From: a virus | DNA: 55,329 bases | Reading direction: 5' to 3' (one strand) | IMG/VR virus record: IMGVR_UViG_3300029199_000006 | Location: 1 to 55,329 of that record | Part shown: positions 42,484 through 50,176 of the stretch, one piece after another | Numbering within the stretch: position 1 is the stretch's first letter | Layout: the number at the start of each line of letters is the position of its first letter | Translations under genes and position numbers: made by a program | The notes under the pieces: generated by a model | What the model saw: the letters and a program-made list of their open reading frames with translations, nothing else | Told to the model about the DNA's origin: nothing | Databases searched by the model: none

Positions 42484-43944
42484 TTAAAATGAATACCCGG
42501 CTTGCTGTGCGAGTTGCCGCGCCTTGGCCTTGTCACCCTTGGCTTGCTGGAGAAACTGCCGGGCCAGGGTCGCGTGTTCCGGGTTCTGCGGGTCAAGCTG
42601 CTTCGGTCCCTGCTGCGCCACGTCCAGCCCCCGCGCTGCCGGGCTCTGTCCTGCTCCACCTTTGAGCCGTTGGTAAAACTCCATGGTCTTTTCAGCAATC
42701 GCCTGTTCCCGGTTGCCGCCGAACTCGGCAAAATCCTTGCTGTCAAAGTTCCACGCCTTGGCTTGACTCTTTACCCAATCTTCTGCTTGCTTGCGGGCTG
42801 TGGCATAGATCGGATCGTATATGTCAATGCCCTGCGGCTCTCTTTCCTCCTGCATAAAGACCGGCTCAGCGGCTTGCTCATTGACCCATTCTTCAAACGA
42901 CTTCGCATCCCCGTAGGTTGTAACACCAGTGGCAAGGTCTTTGGTTTGCCTTGGTTTAAGGTACGCGGCATAACCCTGTCGCAACTCACTCAGTTGAACC
43001 GGGATACCGGTCTTGAGCATAATCGGTTCAGACTTACCCGTTGCCCCGCTCCCCTGCGGCTTGACATAGCCCGTCTTAGCCACTTCGCCGGTCTTCTTGT
43101 TCATCCGCAGCGAACCATCCGCGCCAAAGGTCCAATCGTTTTCCGGTTCCTTGATCTTGCCCCGCGCCTTCAAGTAGGCTTCGGCCCCCTGCAAGGTTTG
43201 CAGTTGCCCGGCCAGATAGGGGAATACCTCTTCGAGACGGAAGTTCTTCACCTCATTATCCCCGTCTTCCACCGTGCCGCCGCCCACCGTCGCCGGGGCG
43301 CGGTACTTGCTGCCGTCCGGGCGGGTAATTTCAAACTCCGCCATAAACCCGTCGCCTTCGGGAGAAGGGGCCAGCAGGCTGAATCGCACGTCCTTGGCCC
43401 CGTACTTCTTGCCCCGTTCGGCCAGTTCATCGGCAAAGGCAATGTTGCCGTTTTCCACCAAAGACTTTTGATCGAACTCCCCGGTGTAAAGCTGTTTCAG
43501 GATATTCTCCGTTGCCTCTTTGCGCTCCGTTACCTTGCCCGGATCGTACAAAGCCGACAACTTGCGCTTGAGCCCATGCTGAACCGGCTCCAGCCTCTCC
43601 AGCAGCAGACCAATATCCTCTTGGCCAAACTCCTGCTTGCCCTGCGCCTTCATCTGCCCGGTAAACTCCAGCAGAATCTGGTCCGCCTGGTTTCGGGCTG
43701 CGGCAATGTCCTGCTCCCGATAGTCCGCCACCTTGCGCCCGCGCTCCATGCGGGTCCATTCGGCGTTTTCCTGGTGGGCCTTTTGGTTTAAGGCAAACTG
43801 TTCATCGGCCCGAAGGTCCTGCTTTTCCAGCATCCGGCGCTGATATTCGCGGTCCTCCTTGCGATCTTTGGCCGCTTGACTTTGCAACTCCAGGCCCTTG
43901 AGCGCCCCGTAAGTCTGAATGGCGCGGGCTATCGGGTCCACCAT
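42484..43944 (-). CDS. Internal virion/ejection protein, 486 aa
   Basis: A highly charged, helical protein (MVDPIARAIQTYGALKGLE) with long Gln/Arg/Glu stretches, no membrane segment, and a repeated QQAKGDKAKARQLAQQAG tail. It lies directly before the giant protein and after the glycine-zipper gene, as do internal core proteins of podoviruses. Confidence 0.65.
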   Translation of the reverse strand: MVDPIARAIQTYGALKGLELQSQAAKDRKEDREYQRRMLEKQDLRADEQFALNQKAHQENAEWTRMERGRKVADYREQDIAAARNQADQILLEFTGQMKAQGKQEFGQEDIGLLLERLEPVQHGLKRKLSALYDPGKVTERKEATENILKQLYTGEFDQKSLVENGNIAFADELAERGKKYGAKDVRFSLLAPSPEGDGFMAEFEITRPDGSKYRAPATVGGGTVEDGDNEVKNFRLEEVFPYLAGQLQTLQGAEAYLKARGKIKEPENDWTFGADGSLRMNKKTGEVAKTGYVKPQGSGATGKSEPIMLKTGIPVQLSELRQGYAAYLKPRQTKDLATGVTTYGDAKSFEEWVNEQAAEPVFMQEEREPQGIDIYDPIYATARKQAEDWVKSQAKAWNFDSKDFAEFGGNREQAIAEKTMEFYQRLKGGAGQSPAARGLDVAQQGPKQLDPQNPEHATLARQFLQQAKGDKAKARQLAQQAGYSF

Positions 43945-43953
43945 GATATCCTC

Positions 43954-44211
43954 CTAAAAAAGGTCTGCGCCGAAGTAGCCGGCCATGCCGCCAACGACGG
44001 CACCAATTGCCGTTCCCCATCCCGGCATGATCTTTGACCCGATCATTGCCCCCGTCACCGCGCCGCTTCCCGCCGTGCTCGTCTGCATCTGCTTCTTCTG
44101 CGCCTTGAGCTGGTCGTTGGCCATATCCCGTTCCAGGCCAAGCCGGGCGGCCTTCTGCATTCCCTTTAGGGCCTGATCCTTAACCGAATTGCCCGTGGCT
44201 AAAATACTCAT
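43954..44211 (-). CDS. Glycine-zipper internal protein, 85 aa
   Basis: A C-terminal glycine-zipper (SGAVTGAMIGSKIMPGWG then TAIGAVVGGMAGYFG) can insert in membranes. The N-terminal half is helical and charged. Small glycine-zipper proteins of this type help DNA pass through the cell envelope in podoviruses. It overlaps its upstream neighbour by 4 nt. Confidence 0.7.
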   Translation of the reverse strand: MSILATGNSVKDQALKGMQKAARLGLERDMANDQLKAQKKQMQTSTAGSGAVTGAMIGSKIMPGWGTAIGAVVGGMAGYFGADLF

Positions 44212-44594
44212 TGGTTCATCTCCTTGACCATCCCGCCCGTGGTAATGCCGCCGCCGAGAATCGCCTGATCCCGCTCCAGCAGGGCTTGCCGGGTTCGGTT
44301 TTTGGCATCCACCACCGCCGTGGTCCGAGCCAGGTTAAACGATCGATCGGTTTCCTGTTTCACCTGGGCGTCCTGATTCAAACCGAATCGCGCCATCGAG
44401 CGGCCAAACGACCCTTGAGCGGCATCCATCCCGGCCATGGTCTGATCCACCGCCGAGCCGATAATCCGGTTATGCACGGTAGGGTTGTTGTAGGTATCGA
44501 CCAGTTCATTCTCCAAAGGGAAGAACCGCTTTACATAGTCCGACCACTGATCCCGGTAAATCTGCGCAAGTTGGTTGTCCGCCTGGCTGCCCAT
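44208..44594 (-). CDS. Internal virion protein, 128 aa
   Basis: Helical protein beginning MGSQADNQLAQIYRDQWSDY, with an RIIGSAVDQTMAGMDAAQGS segment. Position between two alanine/glycine-rich internal proteins suggests an ejection-machine part. No family firmly recognised. Confidence 0.6.
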   Translation of the reverse strand: MGSQADNQLAQIYRDQWSDYVKRFFPLENELVDTYNNPTVHNRIIGSAVDQTMAGMDAAQGSFGRSMARFGLNQDAQVKQETDRSFNLARTTAVVDAKNRTRQALLERDQAILGGGITTGGMVKEMNQ

Positions 44595-44609
44595 AGATAG
44601 CGCCTCCGC

Positions 44610-45281
44610 TTAAAGGTTCAAGTTCAGGCTATAGCGATTGGCTGCCGGTTTGGCCGTGCCCCGCATCAGACTATAATTGGTGCCGTTATAATCGGTCCCG
44701 GTCCACTGCGGGGCGGCTACGCCCTCTGCTGCTGCCGGTGCTGCCGTACCGATCTTGCCCACCCCGTAAGCCGCCGCGCCTGCCGCCGATCCGACCAGCC
44801 CCGCTGTAGCTGCCCGGTCAGATTGCTTGTTAAAGGCCTTGTTGATCGCTCTGGAGGTCGCCTGCCCGGCCATATCTTCCATTCCGGCCTGCGCTTCAAT
44901 CGCCTGCCCACGCCCGAGCCGAATCCCGCTCATCAAAGCGGTCACGTCGGCGTTTTCGGCCTGCATGTTGCCTTCTGTGGCACCTCTGCCCAAGGCCCTG
45001 CCCTTGCCGACCGCCAGGTCCCGCGCCCCGGCAGTAAAATTGCCGCTGGCCGGGCTCATGCCCACCATCTGCTTTTCGTGCCCGGCAACGTCCTGCGACA
45101 CATCCCCGGCAATATGCCCGGCCAGCAAATCCTTCTCGCCTCCGGATACCCGCGATTCCTTGAGCCACTTATCTTCCAGCGGGGCAAAGGTGCTTTGGTA
45201 GCGGGCGAACTGCTTTTTGGAAATGTCGGCGAGTGCTATTTCCTGTTGCGTCGGTTTTACCTTGTCGGATTTTTTACCCAT
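44610..45281 (-). CDS. Internal virion protein, 223 aa
   Basis: The N-terminus MGKKSDKVKPTQQEIALADIS is charged. The C-terminal 80 residues contain AATAGLVGSAAGAAAYGVG, a short glycine/alanine-rich membrane-active segment. It resembles podovirus inner-core proteins by composition and location. Confidence 0.6.
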   Translation of the reverse strand: MGKKSDKVKPTQQEIALADISKKQFARYQSTFAPLEDKWLKESRVSGGEKDLLAGHIAGDVSQDVAGHEKQMVGMSPASGNFTAGARDLAVGKGRALGRGATEGNMQAENADVTALMSGIRLGRGQAIEAQAGMEDMAGQATSRAINKAFNKQSDRAATAGLVGSAAGAAAYGVGKIGTAAPAAAEGVAAPQWTGTDYNGTNYSLMRGTAKPAANRYSLNLNL

Positions 45282-45660
45282 CGTTCACGTCCCTCCGGTA
45301 ACAGACATATTCCACCGTCCACCCTGCCCGCTCGAATCCGCGCCGGGGAGAAAAACACTTCACTGCCTTGCACCCGGCGTCCGTTGCAATCTTTTGAATC
45401 TGCGGCCAATACCTCTCCTGCACATTGCCCTCGCCATGACAGGCCAGCGCCAACAGGTACGGCTCCCCGGTCCACTCGTTTTCCATCCGCACCAGAATGG
45501 CGAACCCTTCCGGAACCGTATAAAGAGACGCTTTGCCAAACAGGCAGAGCGAATAAATATCCTCCAGCCGCCAATCGGCCTGGGTCGCGGTCTTGATCTC
45601 GGCAAGCCCCGGACGAATCGCGTCCCATGCCGTGCGAATGTCAGCCGGTGTCAGTTCCAT
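45274..45660 (-). CDS. GNAT-like acetyltransferase-fold protein, 128 aa
   Basis: The sequence (LTPADIRTAWDAIRPGLAEI...LLALACHGEG...CYRRD) resembles small phage acyltransferase-like proteins found before internal-virion genes in BPP-1-like podoviruses. The start at 45660 is just after an intrinsic terminator. Assignment from position and remembered pattern; weak. Confidence 0.5.
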   Translation of the reverse strand: MELTPADIRTAWDAIRPGLAEIKTATQADWRLEDIYSLCLFGKASLYTVPEGFAILVRMENEWTGEPYLLALACHGEGNVQERYWPQIQKIATDAGCKAVKCFSPRRGFERAGWTVEYVCYRRDVNDG

Positions 45661-45676
45661 TGAAGTCTCCAAAACG

Positions 45677-45717
45677 CAAAAAGCCCGGCCACCCCCGCTA
45701 TGGGTATTGGCCGGGCT
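45677..45717 (-). terminator. Intrinsic terminator upstream of the ejection-protein operon
   Basis: Perfect 10-bp stem AGCCCGGCCA/TGGCCGGGCT on the minus strand, then TTTTTGCG. It ends about 17 nt before the ATG at 45660. Confidence 0.85.
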
Positions 45718-45809
45718 ATCAGGCGTTCCGCTGGTCGCGGGTCCGTCAGTCACCGATTCGGGCTATAGAATTTTCCTATTTTCCCACGAATACACTCCAA
45801 AGTAAACCG

Positions 45810-45919
45810 TCAAATCAACGGCTTGCGATAGATGGCGGGCATCTGTTTTCGGTACAGTTCCGACTCAAACGAGCCCTTGCAATGGTCCTTCTGCCAGAAG
45901 AACAGAGCGTTGTTGACGT
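45810..45919 (-). pseudogene. 3' fragment of a gene interrupted by a TnpB element
   Basis: The minus frame reads DVNNALFFWQKDHCKGSFES then ELYRKQMPAIYRKPLI and stop, with no start codon of its own. The 5' part may be ATGATGCGCCGTAAA at about 47196-47210, on the other side of the element, so the insertion split a small tail-associated gene. Confidence 0.55.
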
Positions 45920-47192
45920 CTCCCCACGGATGAATCCGGGGGATTCCTAATTCGCAGAATCTAGCCCGACTGTGTTTAGACACAGACAGGACTTACGGAC
46001 TCTCCAAAGGCTGACACCGCCCGCCCGGCGGCCAAGATGTTAATTGCTGCGTTGACGTCCCGATCGTGTTCTGCCTTGCAGTCGGGACACGACCAGCTTC
46101 GGACAGAAAGAGGCAGCTTGTCCATGACAAAGCCACACGCCGAGCATCGCTTGCTCGACGGGTACCACTTGTCGATACCGACAAGTTCTCTGCCGTACCA
46201 GCGTGCCTTGTATTCCAGCTGCCGGACGAACTCCGACCAGCTGGCGTCGGCGATGGATTTGGACAGACAGCCGTTGCGCAGCATGTTCTTGATTGAGAGT
46301 GTTTCGAGAACGATCGTTTGGTTCTCACGGATCGTCCGGGTCGAGAGTTTATGGAGGAAGTCACGCCGGGTGTCGGCGATTTTCGCATGAAGCCGGGCGA
46401 CCTTGACCCTGGCCTTAGTGCGGTTGCGTGAACCCTTTTTCTTCTTCGCCAGCCGCCTCTGGAGCTTCGCAAGCTTTTTCTCGTTGCGGCGAAAAACGTT
46501 CGGAGCAGCCACCTTCTCGCCCGTGGAGAAAACGGCAAAGTGTGACAGCCCCAGATCGACGCCGACTGCGGCCTCAACTTTTGGAAGAACTGCCACCGCA
46601 TCGTCGCACAGCATAGAGACGAAGTATCTGCCCGCTGCATCCTTGGAGACGGTCACGGTTGTGACCTTGGCCGCCTTGGGGAGAGTGCGGGAGAAGCGAA
46701 TCTTGAGCGGCTGCTTCATCTTCGCCAGGGTCAACACCCTGCCATCCCACTTAAAGGCGGAGGACGCATAGGTGGCCGCCTGACGATCATGCTTTGAGCG
46801 AAAGGATGGATAGCGTGTCCGGCCTGCGAAGAAGTTGCTGAATGCCTGTTGCAGGTGACGAAGGGCTTGCTGGATGGGGACACTTGAGACGTCGTTGAGC
46901 CAGGCGTACTCGGGGTTTTTCTTGAGCTGTGTCAGTGCCGCAGACGTCTCGTTGTAATCGAGGCGCTCACCCTTCTCAAACCAGGCATCGGTGCGTAGGC
47001 GCAGCATGTGGTTGTAAACGAAACGAGCGCAGCCGAACGTCCGGGACAGGACATCTTCCTGCTCGGGTGTTGGGTAGAAGCGAAATTTGTACGCTCGTTT
47101 TATATCCATAGCTTACAGTGTACCGCACTTTCGTGTAAAAACCAAGCCAAAACCTGCGCCTTATATCCCCATAGATGAATCTAGGGGTTTTA
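45917..47192 (-). mobile_element. TnpB-only IS200/IS605-type element, second type
   Basis: Flanking hairpins CCCC-ACGGATGAATCCGG (about 45922-45941) and CCCC-ATAGATGAATCTAG (about 47167-47187) are similar to those of the 28-kb element but the tnpB is different. There is no tnpA. Ends are approximate. Confidence 0.8.
45976..47109 (-). CDS. tnpB: TnpB RNA-guided nuclease-like protein, 377 aa
   Basis: RuvC-I Asp in AVGVDLGLSHFAVF, RuvC-II Glu in TIVLETLSIKNM, a zinc finger CSACGF...CPDCKAE, and RuvC-III Asp in HDRDVNAAINILAAG. All catalytic residues present, so it may be active. It separates the ejection operon from the tail genes. Confidence 0.92.
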   Translation of the reverse strand: MDIKRAYKFRFYPTPEQEDVLSRTFGCARFVYNHMLRLRTDAWFEKGERLDYNETSAALTQLKKNPEYAWLNDVSSVPIQQALRHLQQAFSNFFAGRTRYPSFRSKHDRQAATYASSAFKWDGRVLTLAKMKQPLKIRFSRTLPKAAKVTTVTVSKDAAGRYFVSMLCDDAVAVLPKVEAAVGVDLGLSHFAVFSTGEKVAAPNVFRRNEKKLAKLQRRLAKKKKGSRNRTKARVKVARLHAKIADTRRDFLHKLSTRTIRENQTIVLETLSIKNMLRNGCLSKSIADASWSEFVRQLEYKARWYGRELVGIDKWYPSSKRCSACGFVMDKLPLSVRSWSCPDCKAEHDRDVNAAINILAAGRAVSAFGESVSPVCV

Positions 47193-47199
47193 CGGCGCA

Positions 47200-47496
47200 T
47201 CATATAAACCAAACGGAACCCATTGCCAGCATTCCCGCCTTGGCTGCCTGTTTCATTTCCGCAGGAGTCACCAACTCATCTTTTGTTTCGTGGCAGTCGG
47301 CCATGTTCCAGCGGTATTGCTCCACGCCTTCATCCTGCATGGCATCGGCAATAATATACAGGCGCATCCAGCTCTTTTCATCGCCGTCAAACCAAAGCTC
47401 CTTGTCGCCTCGCATAACTTTGACAACGATTTGATTGACCTTTCTTTCTCTGACCACTTTCTTTTCTTCAATTGGTGCTTCGTAGTTGATTATCAT
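47200..47496 (-). CDS. Tail accessory protein, 98 aa
   Basis: The protein begins MIINYEAPIEEKKVVRERKV and ends in MGSVWFI; the last third has a MADCHETKDELVTPAEMK segment resembling DUF4376-like tail-fibre adaptors. The start at 47496 overlaps the previous stop (ATGA). Confidence 0.55.
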   Translation of the reverse strand: MIINYEAPIEEKKVVRERKVNQIVVKVMRGDKELWFDGDEKSWMRLYIIADAMQDEGVEQYRWNMADCHETKDELVTPAEMKQAAKAGMLAMGSVWFI

Positions 47497-47882
47497 TCCA
47501 CAGCCTCCACGGTAAAGAATGCGTCCAGATGCGGCCAAGCTTCCACCTTCACTTCATAGGTTCCCGGCAAATCCGCCGTGAAGCCGAAGCTGCCATCAGT
47601 GACTTCGTATTGTTGATTCTTGAAAGTTATGGCGCAAGGTTTCGGCAGATTGCTGATTATGGCCGTGTCCATCTTGTCGGCGGTGATGGTGGTCTTGTTG
47701 ATAGTGCAGGGCATGGTCGGGCGGTTCACAATCAAACCGCCATCAACATAGTGAATTAAGTCGTCAGAATGCCCACCTACCCAAGACTCTCCTTCTTGCA
47801 CTTGGTCTTGAGCAACGCCAAATGGAGCTATAATTACTCGATTTATCTTACCGCTTCTTGGATCGAATATTGTAATATTCAT
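47493..47882 (-). CDS. Tail-region protein, 129 aa
   Basis: Beta-rich sequence beginning MNITIFDPRSGKINRVIIAP and with GTYEVKVEAWPHLDAFFTV at the end. It overlaps the long tail protein by 4 nt and probably is a small fibre or assembly partner. Family unknown. Confidence 0.55.
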   Translation of the reverse strand: MNITIFDPRSGKINRVIIAPFGVAQDQVQEGESWVGGHSDDLIHYVDGGLIVNRPTMPCTINKTTITADKMDTAIISNLPKPCAITFKNQQYEVTDGSFGFTADLPGTYEVKVEAWPHLDAFFTVEAVE

Positions 47883-50176
47883 CGTTTCATTCCTATAAGG
47901 CCTAAGTATCTATAAAAAGCATTCTTATTTGCAGTTAAATAAGACGTTGTGTTGAGCCTAAGCTGCAAATACACGGTTACTGATCCTGCCGGAAAAATCA
48001 TGGTGCTAAAGGAAACTGCCCCCCTTAGTGTTGCAGTTGAAGACCCGAATTGTCTCTCTACCATATACTCTGGAATGATTTCGGTTCCTGTGCTGTAAAC
48101 CAAACGGCAGTACAGTTCTCCGGTGACATACCCAGTCGAAGACCATGAAATATAGTAAGCAGACGCATAGTCAATGCTGACAGGCTGGCCGAGAGCATTA
48201 ATGGTGGCTTGTTGTATAGTAACCCAAGATGTTCCTAATGCTATATTGCCGGCTGTATATGCGCCAACCGGCACCGTGACCGCGTTCGGACCAATCTTCA
48301 GCGTCGTTACCGCTGCATTCCCCAACAACGCTTCACCAATGGCCGCATTCTCAAAATAACTGCTGATGTTGGCAACGGTAAATCCATTAAGGGTTGACAG
48401 AGAACCGAGCCCGGTAACCGCCGTTGAGGGAACGCCTCCACCGGCACTGACAATGGTATTCCCCGCTGCATCAAAGATTTCAATAGCCCAGTCAGTGCCG
48501 ATTTTCCCGAGCCGCACCCGCACCCGATTCCCGTCACTGACAGTAATCTGCTCATTGGTCCCGTCGATATGGATCCGGCTGGAAGCACCCACAAAAACAT
48601 TGGACACGGAGATAACCCCGGCCAGTATCTTCGACGCCGACAGTTGAAACGCTACCGACGCTTCATCGGCGACAATCTTCTGCCCGACGAAGTTGGTCGC
48701 GGTCAGGTTCTTTACCAAGGCGGTATCCATGTATACCGAGCCATCCTGCACCACAAACGGGATCATCGCCTTGGCACAGCGCAAACCGGGAAAGCCTTCC
48801 GCTACCGTTGCTGGTGTTACCGGAGTGCCCGTGATGGTGTAGGTAAACTGCGTGGTACTGAGCACCGTTGCTACCTGATGCCCGCCGTTATATTCCCGCT
48901 GATCCGCCCCGGTCATCACAACCCGGTCCGATACCGCCAATCCGTGTGCGGTACTGGTGGTTACGGTAACTGTCGAACCGGAGCGGGTAATCGAACTGAC
49001 AGTCCGCACGTCCGCTGCCGGATTGATAATGGCAAACCGATCGACTAAAGCTAGGAACTCGCTGAACGGTACTCCGTTGATCGGCTCAGAGGCCAGTCCA
49101 TAGCCCGAGGGAAAGCCGTTGTTATCGATCTTGGTCGTAATCTGCGCTTCCAGCCCGTCCACACTGGTCTGTTGGGTTTGAATGCTGGTGGTGTTATCCC
49201 CCACGGTGGTCTGCAAAGTCGAGACGTTTTGTGCGATGGTGCTGTCTGCGTCAGCTCTTGCCGTGGCTTCGTTCTGTACCGCACTATGGGCTGCTGACAG
49301 GCCCGTGGCGGGGTCGTTAATCGTTGACGTAACCGTGGTGATGTCCTGCGCCAGTGCGCTATCCGCATTGGTTCTGGCCTGCGATTCCGACACCACCGCT
49401 GAATGTGCGGCAGCCAAACCAGTAACGGGGTCAGCTACTTCGGCCTGCACCAAATCCAGGCTTTCCGCCAGCGCCCCGTCTGCGGTTTGCCGCGCCTGGG
49501 CTTCCGACGCCACCGCCGTGCCTCGATCTAGTATCTCCTGCGCCAGACCATCAACCAGCCCGGTTCCCGGAGTATCAATCAAATCAATCCGGTCGTTCAA
49601 AACGCTATACAACTGGCTTTCAGTAATCTGCTCCTGTAGCAAGCTCAGCACATAGCCGGGGTCGGTCGCCGTGGAGCCCGGTGTGCCTTCCACGGCGTTG
49701 AAGGCCCCGACGTCCCCGTTCTTGTTGACGTGACGGCCCCAATAATAATAGGTTTCCGACGCCAGACTGGAAGGCAGGGTATCGTCGGTCCAGAGATAAA
49801 AGGCTTCGCGGCCCACCTCCACCGCCTGCCCCAAGTCGTTGACCTGCGCCCGCCAGATTTCCGTATAAGCATGGCCCAGATAACTCGGCGGCAGCCACTT
49901 GGCCATGATCGCCGAAAAAGCCCCGATAATCTCCAATCCCTGCAAGGTTTCCGGCGCCTCGATCACTTCCGTGGTGCCGTCCCCGGTGCTGCCGCTCGGG
50001 CTTTGCGAGATGCTATCCACCACGCTGGACACCTGTTTCGAGATTTCCACCACCTGCGCCTGCACAGCGGTCAGACCGGTTACAGCCGCCCGCACCGCCA
50101 GGGAGAACTCGCGCAACTCTGCCGGGGTCGGCTTGGCGGATAAAGGTTTGATCTGCGGAAACAATGCCTGGGTCAT
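47879..50176 (-). CDS. Tail fibre/tip protein with coiled coil, 765 aa
   Basis: The N-terminal 180 residues may attach to the tail. Residues about 200-360 are heptad repeats (SEAQARQTADGALAESLD type). A DUF1983-like, C-terminal-J-type region (SASKILAGVISVSNVFVG then GKIGTDWAIEIFDAAGN) follows, then a jelly-roll-like end. An FCCH-like module (TAHGLAVSDRVVMTG...YNGGHQVA) lies near residue 410. It is likely a trimeric central fibre. Confidence 0.75.
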   Translation of the reverse strand: MTQALFPQIKPLSAKPTPAELREFSLAVRAAVTGLTAVQAQVVEISKQVSSVVDSISQSPSGSTGDGTTEVIEAPETLQGLEIIGAFSAIMAKWLPPSYLGHAYTEIWRAQVNDLGQAVEVGREAFYLWTDDTLPSSLASETYYYWGRHVNKNGDVGAFNAVEGTPGSTATDPGYVLSLLQEQITESQLYSVLNDRIDLIDTPGTGLVDGLAQEILDRGTAVASEAQARQTADGALAESLDLVQAEVADPVTGLAAAHSAVVSESQARTNADSALAQDITTVTSTINDPATGLSAAHSAVQNEATARADADSTIAQNVSTLQTTVGDNTTSIQTQQTSVDGLEAQITTKIDNNGFPSGYGLASEPINGVPFSEFLALVDRFAIINPAADVRTVSSITRSGSTVTVTTSTAHGLAVSDRVVMTGADQREYNGGHQVATVLSTTQFTYTITGTPVTPATVAEGFPGLRCAKAMIPFVVQDGSVYMDTALVKNLTATNFVGQKIVADEASVAFQLSASKILAGVISVSNVFVGASSRIHIDGTNEQITVSDGNRVRVRLGKIGTDWAIEIFDAAGNTIVSAGGGVPSTAVTGLGSLSTLNGFTVANISSYFENAAIGEALLGNAAVTTLKIGPNAVTVPVGAYTAGNIALGTSWVTIQQATINALGQPVSIDYASAYYISWSSTGYVTGELYCRLVYSTGTEIIPEYMVERQFGSSTATLRGAVSFSTMIFPAGSVTVYLQLRLNTTSYLTANKNAFYRYLGLIGMKR

